From positions 1 to 64,000 of the forward strand of contig NZ_JAPTGG010000005.1 in assembly GCF_026891035.1 (NCBI RefSeq): DNA of 64,000 nt, written 5' to 3'. Below the pieces are notes generated by a model. It did no database searches, was not told where the DNA came from, and saw only the letters and a list, made by a program, of their open reading frames with translations. The stretch is from Dasania phycosphaerae. Lineage in GTDB: Bacteria; Pseudomonadota; Gammaproteobacteria; Pseudomonadales; Dasaniaceae. Positions 27,738 through 34,152 of this stretch are shown here, in pieces. The position numbers and the translations under genes were made by a program. Position 1 is the stretch's first letter. Each line of letters starts with the position of its first letter.

Positions 27738-27981
27738 AGTATTATTTTTTGCCTCTTATAGAGAGGCTCTGGGGCTGCCAGAAGTGGCCGTGACCATGCC
27801 CCATAACATGAGTTTAGCTGAGTTTAAGCAGTGGCTAATCACTGAAAATGGCGACAGCTGGCAGGCGGTGTTAAATGCGCCTAACAGCGTGCAGGCGGTA
27901 AATCAAACTGTGGCGGATGATGATCAGCCCGTAGTCGATGGCGACGAAGTGGCGTTTTTCCCGCCGGTAACAGGGGGCTAG
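27730..27981 (+). CDS. moaD: Molybdopterin synthase small subunit
   Basis: An 83-residue ubiquitin-like sulfur carrier ending in the required Gly-Gly (FFPPVTGG), which is adenylated and then thiocarboxylated to deliver sulfur to cPMP. The start is GTG at 27730, inside the last codons of moaC, so translation is coupled. It pairs with MoaE, whose gene begins one base after the stop. Confidence 0.95.
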   Translation: MVKVLFFASYREALGLPEVAVTMPHNMSLAEFKQWLITENGDSWQAVLNAPNSVQAVNQTVADDDQPVVDGDEVAFFPPVTGG

Positions 27982-27982
27982 C

Positions 27983-28438
27983 ATGGCATTTGAGGTGCGG
28001 GTGCAAACCGCCGATTTTGATGTGAGCAGCGAGTTGGCGCTGCTGCGCCAGCACAGTTTGCAAACCGGCGCAGTGGTAAATTTTGTGGGCACGGTGCGCG
28101 ATGTTAACCATGGCCAGGCCGTGGCCAGTATGGAGCTAGAGCATTACCCCGGCATGACCGAAAAGGCGATTAGCGACATTGTTAGCCAAGCTAAGCAGCG
28201 TTGGCAGTTGCTGGCTGCTACCGTTATCCACAGGGTGGGGCTGTTGCAGCCCGGCGAGCAAATTGTGTTGGTGGCGGTGAGCAGTAAGCACCGCGGTGAG
28301 GCTTTTCAGGCCTGTGAATTTATTATGGATTTTCTCAAAACCCAGGCGCCGTTTTGGAAAAAAGAACAAACCGAGCAGGGCGCGCAATGGGTAGATGCCC
28401 GCGAAAGTGACGGTGAAGCCGCTAAGCGCTGGCAGTAA
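27983..28438 (+). CDS. moaE: Molybdopterin synthase catalytic subunit
   Basis: A 151-residue partner of MoaD that inserts the dithiolene sulfurs into cPMP. VVNFVGTVRD, MELEHYPGMTEKAI and SSKHRGEAFQACEFIMDFLK followed by PFWKKE (active-site Lys) are all present. It directly follows moaD and ends the moaCDE unit. No clear terminator is seen in the gap to the next promoter. Confidence 0.96.
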   Translation: MAFEVRVQTADFDVSSELALLRQHSLQTGAVVNFVGTVRDVNHGQAVASMELEHYPGMTEKAISDIVSQAKQRWQLLAATVIHRVGLLQPGEQIVLVAVSSKHRGEAFQACEFIMDFLKTQAPFWKKEQTEQGAQWVDARESDGEAAKRWQ

Positions 28439-28529
28439 ATTCACCGTTTAAGAGGCTAATTGATCACTACCGCCGTGAAAAACCGCTAATTGCAGCTAAC
28501 GTTACCGGGCTAAGGCTAAATATTCCCTT

Positions 28530-28558
28530 CGCATTAGGGCGGGCTTTGCCGCTATAAT
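28530..28558 (+). promoter_or_regulatory. Candidate sigma-70 promoter for the flavin reductase gene
   Basis: A perfect TATAAT at 28553 with a TTCGCA hexamer (4 of 6) 17 bp upstream. The start codon is 60 bp downstream and is preceded by AAGGAATT. Confidence 0.5.
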
Positions 28559-28617
28559 ACCCGACTATTAAAGTCAGTTATCACCACTACCCCGAGTAGT
28601 GCTATTAAGGAATTATT

Positions 28618-29094
28618 ATGAGTTTAGATTTACGTGAGTTTCGCGATGCTTTGGGCAGTTTTGCGACTGGCGTATGTGTAGTGACTGCCCACCCCGAAGG
28701 TTTTGAGCCTTTTGGCATGACGGTTAATTCATTTGCTGCTGTATCCTTAGAGCCCTCATTAGTGTTGTGGAGTTTGCAAAATACGTCTGATTGCTACGCC
28801 GCTTTTGAGAAGGCTGACCACTACACCATCAATGTGCTATCAGAGTCGCAGCGCGAGTTATCCAATTATTACGCCAGACGCAACCAACATACCTTGTTAG
28901 ATGATCATTACCGCATAGGTAAAACCGGTTCGCCTATACTGCGTGGCGCGGTGAGCAGCTTGGAGTGTAAGATTTGGGCCAGGTACCCCGGTGGCGATCA
29001 TGTGATTTTAGTGGGTGAGGTTTTAGAGATGGAATACAGCCGCAACGAAGAACCTTTGGTATTTCACGCGGGTAAATACGGCACCATACGCTAA
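28618..29094 (+). CDS. Flavin reductase-like domain protein
   Basis: A 158-residue FMN-binding protein of the flavin reductase family (HpaC/RutF-like). FATGVCVVTA, GMTVNSFAAVSLEPSLVLWSL and a C-terminal LVFHAGKYGTI are characteristic. Members supply reduced flavin to a partner monooxygenase, but no oxygenase gene is adjacent here, so the partner is unknown. A good ribosome site and a plausible own promoter precede it. Confidence 0.9.
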   Translation: MSLDLREFRDALGSFATGVCVVTAHPEGFEPFGMTVNSFAAVSLEPSLVLWSLQNTSDCYAAFEKADHYTINVLSESQRELSNYYARRNQHTLLDDHYRIGKTGSPILRGAVSSLECKIWARYPGGDHVILVGEVLEMEYSRNEEPLVFHAGKYGTIR

Positions 29095-29171
29095 GCGCAA
29101 GCCGCTAAGCACTACCCGTTAAGCCTTACTCGAGAGTCCGCTGTGATTAATCCTTTGTTTTTAGGTGCGCT

Positions 29172-29717
29172 ATGAAATTTTGCAGCCTATGTGGCGAACC
29201 CGTAGAGCAGCTTATCCCCGCGGGCGACAACCGTCGCCGCTATGTATGCTCCTCCTGTGAGCATATTCATTATCAAAACCCTAAAGTGATAGTCGGCACT
29301 TTGCCCTTATATGAGGGCAAGGTGCTGTTGTGTAAGCGCGCCATAGAGCCCCGCAAGGGCTATTGGACCTTGCCTGCCGGTTTTATGGAAAACCAAGAGA
29401 CCAGTTTGCAGGGGGCCTTGCGCGAAAGCCTGGAAGAAGCGGGGGCTACGGTGATTAATCCGGCGTTTTATCGCTTGTTTGATTTGCCTCATATCAGTCA
29501 GGTGTATGTGTTTTATCGCGGTGAGCTGCAGGATGGGCATTATGAGCCTGGCGCTGAAAGCAGCGAGGTAGCTTTGTTTAGCGAGGAGCAAATCCCTTGG
29601 GATGAGCTGGCCTTTCCGGTGGTGACTGAGTTATTGCGGGAGTACTTTGTGGATAGGCAGAGTGGTGTGTATCCCGTGCGTTCTTCTAGTATAGAGCGGT
29701 TAATTCCCAAGGCTTAG
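29172..29717 (+). CDS. NUDIX hydrolase with N-terminal zinc ribbon
   Basis: A 181-residue nucleoside-diphosphate-linked hydrolase. Two CxxC pairs at the N terminus (FCSLCGE and VCSSCEH) form a zinc ribbon like that of NudC relatives. The Nudix box reads GFMENQETSLQGALRESLEEAG-like (G-x5-E-x7-RE-x2-EE-x-G, within residues 73-95), with all metal-binding Glu kept. The NudC SQPWPFPxS motif is not seen, so NADH pyrophosphatase activity is not supported. ADP-ribose or FAD-type substrates are possible. Confidence 0.88.
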   Translation: MKFCSLCGEPVEQLIPAGDNRRRYVCSSCEHIHYQNPKVIVGTLPLYEGKVLLCKRAIEPRKGYWTLPAGFMENQETSLQGALRESLEEAGATVINPAFYRLFDLPHISQVYVFYRGELQDGHYEPGAESSEVALFSEEQIPWDELAFPVVTELLREYFVDRQSGVYPVRSSSIERLIPKA

Positions 29718-29741
29718 TCTATTAAAGGTTTTTAATCAGGC

Positions 29742-29899
29742 AATGGCACAAGGTCATTGCTCCATGATGGCGGCGCTGTTCTGCAGGTGGGGGCTGCCTT
29801 CACTCCCGCCTGAGCCCGTCTCCCCTGCGGGGAAAGCAGCCGGTCTCAGTCGCTCACTCAGCGCTCATCTTTTATATTCCGCAATAACCTTCTGCCATT
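29742..29899 (-). other. Hairpin element A, copy 1
   Basis: Arms 29742-29760 and 29881-29899 pair over 19 positions with two mismatches, one of them a G-U on the minus strand. The stem may extend by CAGG/CCTG in this copy. The interior includes a CCCCTGCGGGG hairpin and a GGGCT/AGCCC pairing. An open frame from ATG 29743 is not kept in the other copies. Confidence 0.75.
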
Positions 29900-29976
29900 A
29901 CCTGCCTATCGCAGTAACATCAAAGTACAGTTTTCTTAATCAGCAAAACTAAAAATTAGCACGATGCCCGAGGGGT

Positions 29977-30107
29977 GAGCCGGGTGCTGTCGCGAAATAT
30001 AAAAGGGCTGGCCGTGGTAGCGGATGAGACAGCGTAGCGCCTTAAGGCTCAGTAGCGGACGCGGGTACCCCGGAGGGGCCAGACCATGTAGCGACAGCAT
30101 CCGGCTC
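29977..30107 (+). other. Hairpin element B, copy 1
   Basis: Arms GAGCCGGGTGCTGTCGC (29977-29993) and GCGACAGCATCCGGCTC (30091-30107) pair over all 17 positions with one G-U. An inner CTGGCC/GGCCAG helix and a GCCTTAAGGC palindrome lie inside. Confidence 0.8.
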
Positions 30108-30201
30108 AGCCGTCGGCGTTAATAAACTATTGTGTGGCTTAAGCTATTCTTGGCAAAAAAGAATCTTACCTGTTGGCATGGCTAGAGTTTTTTAACTCGG
30201 C

Positions 30202-30349
30202 AATGGCACAAGGTCATTGCTCCATGATGGCGGCCTTCCAGGCTGCCTTCACTCCCGCCTGAGCCCGGCCTCCCCTGCGGGGAAAGCAGCCGGTCTCAGT
30301 CGCTCACTCAGCGCTCATCTTTTATATTCCGCAATAACCTTCTGCCATT
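30202..30349 (-). other. Hairpin element A, copy 2
   Basis: Same arms as copy 1 (30202-30220 and 30331-30349). The middle part is 10 bp shorter than in copy 1. Confidence 0.75.
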
Positions 30350-30423
30350 ACCTGCCTATCGCATGGTATTAGAGTATAGTTTTCTTAACTACAAGGTCAG
30401 AATTCGCACGATGGCAGAGGGCT

Positions 30424-30554
30424 GAGGCGGGTGCTGTCGCGAAATATAAGAGGGCTGGCCGGGGTAGCGGATGAGACAGCGTAGCGCCTTAAGGCTCAGT
30501 AGCGGACACGGGCACCCCGGAGGGGCCAGACCATGTAGCGGCGGCATCCGGCTC
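30424..30554 (+). other. Hairpin element B, copy 2
   Basis: The arms at 30424-30440 and 30538-30554 differ from copy 1. The 3' arm reads GCGGCGGC in place of GCGACAGC, and both A-to-G changes still pair with U as wobbles. One base in the 5' arm (GAGGC) creates a mismatch. The inner CCGGGGT/ACCCCGG helix is perfect in this copy. Confidence 0.8.
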
Positions 30555-30651
30555 AGCCATCGGGTTTAGTAAACCACTGTGCTGCCCTAAGCTTTCCCCC
30601 CTCAAAAAAGTTTGCCCGTTGGCATGCATAGTGAGAAGTTTTAAACCCGGC

Positions 30652-30798
30652 AATGGCACAAGGTCATTGCTCCATGATGGCGGCCCTCCGGGCTACCGTC
30701 ACTCCCGCCTGAGCCCGCCTCCCCTGCGGGGAAAGCAGCCGGTCTCAGGCGCTCACTCAGCGCTCATCTTTTATATTGCGCAATAACCTTCTGTCATT
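30652..30798 (-). other. Hairpin element A, copy 3
   Basis: The arms at 30652-30670 and 30780-30798 are as in copy 1, with one extra change (CTGTCATT) in the second arm. Confidence 0.75.
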
Positions 30799-30873
30799 AC
30801 CTGCCTATCGTAGTACATCAAAGTACATATTTTTTACCGACAGTAGTAAACGCTAGCACGATGCACGAGGGTT

Positions 30874-31004
30874 GAGCCGGGTGCTGTCGCGAAATATAAA
30901 AGGGCTGGCCGTGGTAGCGGATGAGACAGCGCAGCGCCTTAAGGCTCAGTAGCGGACACGGGCACCCCGGAGGGGCCAGACCATGTAGCGACAGCATCCG
31001 GCTC
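30874..31004 (+). other. Hairpin element B, copy 3
   Basis: The arms at 30874-30890 and 30988-31004 are identical to copy 1. The outward extension differs by wobble-compatible changes (GGGTTGAGCC against GGCTCAGCC). Confidence 0.8.
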
Positions 31005-31054
31005 AGCCATCGGGGTTAGTAACCCCACTTTCAACTAGAGATTTCTCAGGCAAT

Positions 31055-31082
31055 AAAAAAGCCCTCATTAGGTAAGGGCTTT
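31055..31082 (-). terminator. Rho-independent terminator for the gene at 31143
   Basis: AAAGCCCT, a 9-base loop and AGGGCTTT form an 8-bp stem. On the minus strand it is followed by TTTTTTATTG. It lies about 60 bp after the stop of the minus-strand gene. It could also stop plus-strand transcripts leaving the repeat array, although the T run on that side is short. Confidence 0.85.
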
Positions 31083-31142
31083 ATCATCGTTAGGCTATTC
31101 AGCCCTTGTAATGGACGAACTTAAGCGGTTCGCAGGCCGCTA

Positions 31143-31511
31143 TTAGGCGACGGTCTGGCCATCAATAATGCTGCGTATACGCAAAAACTCATCTTCCGCT
31201 TCAGGTAGAAATACCAGCTTATAAGAGTAGCGCTCGTTGACCGTATGCTGGTGAGTAGAGTCCAGCATAGTTTTATGAGTAGAGTGGGTGTAGCTCATCT
31301 CTAAGTGTATAACGCGGGTGTTAATGGGCAGCTCAAAGTCGTGGCCAGTAAGGGTGCGCTTTTGCTTGGGCTCTTTCAGTGAGTAGCTAGAGACTTCAGC
31401 TATCAAGGCCATATTAATGCGAAAGTTACTGGTAACCGGGGCCAGGTTGATTTGGTCCATATCTTTATTTTGTACATAGACCTGTGGGTTCTTTTTTACT
31501 TCTAGAAACAT
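31143..31511 (-). CDS. Conserved-looking protein of unknown function
   Basis: A 122-residue soluble protein without signal peptide or membrane segment. It is rich in His and Ser/Thr in the middle (SYTHSTHKTMLDSTHQHTVNE). I do not recognise a domain. It begins 49 bp downstream of the TPR protein gene on the same strand and has a good terminator, so the two probably form an operon. Confidence 0.65.
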   Translation of the reverse strand: MFLEVKKNPQVYVQNKDMDQINLAPVTSNFRINMALIAEVSSYSLKEPKQKRTLTGHDFELPINTRVIHLEMSYTHSTHKTMLDSTHQHTVNERYSYKLVFLPEAEDEFLRIRSIIDGQTVA

Positions 31512-31560
31512 GTTCGCTCCGAGCTGGGTGGTGGATAAGCAGTTATGGGGTTAGTTTAGG

Positions 31561-32025
31561 CTAGCTGGTGGATTTAAGTAAGTCGCTTTTTAACGGCTCA
31601 GTTTTAAGCAGTTCGCTATAACAGCGGTCTTCTTTATAAAAAGGTTTTTCACCGCCTAATTTAAAGGCGCTTTGCAAATAGATAGTGGCCATACCCATTT
31701 GCTGATTTTGGTAATAGCACTGGCCTAGGCGTAGGTGGATAAAGGGATTATTTTCGGTTTCGGGGCAGTGCAGTGCAGACTTTAGCGCCTCTATGCCACT
31801 GGTATAATTGCCTATTTTAAAATAGCTGTCACCCAGTGCGGTTAATACCCAGCCCGCCTCCTGCCATTGGGTTTGGGGCTTGGGTAATAAGGCCCAGGCT
31901 TGGTAAAAATGCCTAATAGCTGTTTTATAGTCCTCTTGATCGTATAGTTCATAGCCCTGCATACAAAAAGTGCGCAGCTGTTCACTAATTTTTTTATCCA
32001 GTGTAGATGTGTCGGTTTCAAACAT
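31561..32025 (-). CDS. Tetratricopeptide-repeat protein
   Basis: A 154-residue protein with about three TPR units: residues near GYELYDQEDYKTAIRHFYQA, WVLTALGDSYFKIGNYTSGI and PFIHLRLGQCYYQNQQMGMA. These give a helical scaffold for protein binding, reminiscent of small chaperone-like TPR proteins. I chose the ATG at 32025 (MFETDTSTLDKK). The longer frame to 32079 adds a hydrophobic start with no ribosome site. It is divergent from rmuC and lies upstream of the unknown gene at 31143. Confidence 0.78.
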   Translation of the reverse strand: MFETDTSTLDKKISEQLRTFCMQGYELYDQEDYKTAIRHFYQAWALLPKPQTQWQEAGWVLTALGDSYFKIGNYTSGIEALKSALHCPETENNPFIHLRLGQCYYQNQQMGMATIYLQSAFKLGGEKPFYKEDRCYSELLKTEPLKSDLLKSTS

Positions 32026-32184
32026 AGGGAGGCTGAGGATCTTATAGAGGTCTGCTAAACAGGCTAGTAAAATTATCAATCCTAGCGCTGAATCGCAAGC
32101 TTAAATCCGTGAATTTAACGGTTGGTTGCCAGCTATAGGAGGCATACAATAGTGCTTTAGTCATATATCAATGCGGAGAGTTTA

Positions 32185-33603
32185 ATGGACTTACAGCTAC
32201 TGGCGGCTTTAGCCCTAGGTTTATTAATAGGTGCAATAAGCAGCTATTTAATTGCCAAGGCGCGCCTGCGCTATAGCCAGTTTGAGCAGCAAGTCGAAAT
32301 TGAGCAACGCCTTAATGCCGACAGCGCGCTATTAAAAGAGCAGCTAACTCGGCTAACAGCCCAGCATGAGGCGCTAGAGAAAGAGCAAAACTCACTCCAT
32401 AGCCAAGTGCTGCAGCTGCAGCAAGAGCGACAGCAGGCCCAACAACAGTTGGCTAATAAACAGGCAGAGCTGTCATCTTTAAAAACTGAGCTGGAGCAAA
32501 AAGCCCTAAGCCACAACAAAGAGCTGCAATTGTTACTCGATGCCAAGCAGCAGCTCAGCAAAGAGTTTGAAAGTTTAGCTAACCGTATATTTGAAGAAAA
32601 ATCTCAGCGCTTTGATATTGCCAATCAAAAAAATCTCGATGCGACTATTAAGCCACTACGTGAGCAGTTAGTAGACTTTAAAAAGAAAGTTGAAGATGTT
32701 TACGACAAAGAAAGCCGCGATAGAGTATCGCTATCGGCAGAGCTGGGTCAGCTTAAAGAGCTAAACCAAAAAATGAGCTTGGATGCGCTCAATCTCACCA
32801 AGGCCTTAAAAGGTGATAATAAAACCCAGGGCAATTGGGGCGAAGTTATCTTAGAGCGGGTATTGGAAGAGTCTGGCCTGCGCAAAGGCCATGAATACGA
32901 TACTCAAGTGAGTTTAAATGACCAAGGTGGTGGCCGTCGCGCCCCCGATGTGATTGTGCGCCTGCCTGAAAACAAAGACATTATCATAGACTCAAAAGTA
33001 TCGCTGGTAGATTACGAGCGCTATTGTAAAACAGAGGACGAGCTTGAGCGCGGCTTAGCGCTCAAGGCCCATGTGCAGTCTGTGCGCAATCATATACAAG
33101 GCCTAAGCCAAAAGAATTATCAAAACCTGGAGAGCATACGCAGCCTGGATTTTGTGTTTATTTTTATTCCCATAGAGGCTGCATTTATGGCGGCTTTTGA
33201 GCACGACCAGGCCATGTACAGCGAGGCCTACGAAAAAAACATTATCGTAGTCGGCCCTACCACCTTATTGGCCACCCTGCGTACCGTGCAAAGCATTTGG
33301 CGCTATGAACGACAAAACAAATATGCCGAAGAGATCGCCCGCCAGGCCGGTGCCATGCACGATAAGTTTGTTAATTTTGTTGAAGATATTAATAAAATTG
33401 CCTATCACCTAGATAAAGCCAGTGAATCACAACGCAGTGCGCTCAATAAACTGAGCACGGGCCGAGGTAATTTAGTAGGCAGCACCGCTAAGCTGGAAAA
33501 GTTAGGTGCCAAAGTGAAAAAGAAAATGCCCGATACCGTAATGCTAAATCAAGCGGAAGAAGAGCTAAACGCTTTAGAGCTGCTTGACGAAGATAGCGAA
33601 TAA
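32185..33603 (+). CDS. rmuC: DNA recombination protein RmuC
   Basis: A 472-residue protein with one N-terminal membrane anchor (LLAALALGLLIGAISSYLIA), a long Gln/Glu-rich coiled coil (about 30-130) and the C-terminal RmuC nuclease-like domain (about 140-420), with GNWGEVILERVLEESGL, APDVIVRLP and IIDSKVSLVDYERY. RmuC limits inversions at short inverted repeats in E. coli. GGAGAG lies before the ATG. Confidence 0.93.
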   Translation: MDLQLLAALALGLLIGAISSYLIAKARLRYSQFEQQVEIEQRLNADSALLKEQLTRLTAQHEALEKEQNSLHSQVLQLQQERQQAQQQLANKQAELSSLKTELEQKALSHNKELQLLLDAKQQLSKEFESLANRIFEEKSQRFDIANQKNLDATIKPLREQLVDFKKKVEDVYDKESRDRVSLSAELGQLKELNQKMSLDALNLTKALKGDNKTQGNWGEVILERVLEESGLRKGHEYDTQVSLNDQGGGRRAPDVIVRLPENKDIIIDSKVSLVDYERYCKTEDELERGLALKAHVQSVRNHIQGLSQKNYQNLESIRSLDFVFIFIPIEAAFMAAFEHDQAMYSEAYEKNIIVVGPTTLLATLRTVQSIWRYERQNKYAEEIARQAGAMHDKFVNFVEDINKIAYHLDKASESQRSALNKLSTGRGNLVGSTAKLEKLGAKVKKKMPDTVMLNQAEEELNALELLDEDSE

Positions 33604-33656
33604 TCATGTTTAACCCGCTGCCCCTATTAATATTTGCAGTGATCAAAGGAGATAAA

Positions 33657-34130
33657 ATGACGCACCCTAAAATTGGTAATATGGCTCCTGCATTTAGCCT
33701 GCTTAACCAAGATGGCGAAAAAGTGAGCTTAAAAGACTTTAAGGGCAAAAAAAATGTTTTACTGTATTTTTACCCCAAGGCTATGACTCCGGGCTGTATC
33801 ACCCAGGCCTGTGCCATACGCGATTATCAACAAGAGTTTGCTGATTTAGATACCGTAGTGCTGGGGGTAAGCCCGGACCCAGTCAATAAATTGCAAAACT
33901 TTATTGAAAAGAAACAACTAAACTTCACCTTGTTGTCTGATGAAGACCACGCCATTGCCGAAAAATACGGCTGCTGGGGCATGAAAAAATTTATGGGCCG
34001 CGAATTTATGGGCTTAATACGCACCAGCTTTATTATAGGTAAAGACGGTCGCTTAATGACGGTGTTGGATAAGTTTAAAACCAAAAACCACCACGAGGTG
34101 GCCTTGGCCTATTTAAAAGAAAATTTGTAG
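33657..34130 (+). CDS. bcp: Thioredoxin-dependent thiol peroxidase (Bcp/PrxQ)
   Basis: A 157-residue peroxiredoxin that reduces peroxides. YFYPKAMTPGCITQACAIRD carries the peroxidatic Cys and, five residues later, the resolving Cys of the PrxQ group. The start ATG at 33657 has a strong AAAGGAGAT site. A further-upstream in-frame ATG at 33606 lacks one. The TAG stop is the first element of a CTAG-type heptad array. Confidence 0.94.
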   Translation: MTHPKIGNMAPAFSLLNQDGEKVSLKDFKGKKNVLLYFYPKAMTPGCITQACAIRDYQQEFADLDTVVLGVSPDPVNKLQNFIEKKQLNFTLLSDEDHAIAEKYGCWGMKKFMGREFMGLIRTSFIIGKDGRLMTVLDKFKTKNHHEVALAYLKENL

Positions 34131-34152
34131 CAGTCGCTAGAGACTAGAGACT
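34128..34152. repeat. CTAG-type heptad array at the end of bcp
   Basis: TAGCAGTCG followed by CTAGAGA, CTAGAGA and CTCTAAA fills the 22-bp gap between two converging genes. It starts with the bcp stop codon and runs up to the stop of the kinase gene on the other strand. Confidence 0.7.

Larger units (their letters stand above)
29741..31010. repeat. Tandem array of three ~455-bp units, each with two opposed hairpin elements
   Basis: The 1.4-kb gap between the NUDIX gene and the minus-strand gene at 31143 holds no conserved reading frame. It holds three direct repeats whose starts (29742, 30202, 30652) are 460 and 450 bp apart. Each unit has element A (147-158 bp), a 74-77 bp variable spacer, and element B (131 bp in all copies). 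Units are joined by a 94-97 bp linker that includes TTGGCATG. A and B are each bounded by long complementary arms. Read outward from the centre of the unit (A on minus, B on plus), both begin GCG-R-AATATAAAAG after the 5' arm and end CATG-K-A before the 3' arm. Confidence 0.85.

Noticed and set aside
29743..29952. 69-codon open frame inside element A copy 1
   Set aside because: The same frame hits a stop after about 19 codons in copy 2, there is no ribosome site, and the sequence is explained by the hairpin arms.
29741..31010. CRISPR array
   Set aside because: The units are ~455 bp with internal palindromes, not 25-40 bp repeats with unique spacers, and no cas genes are near.
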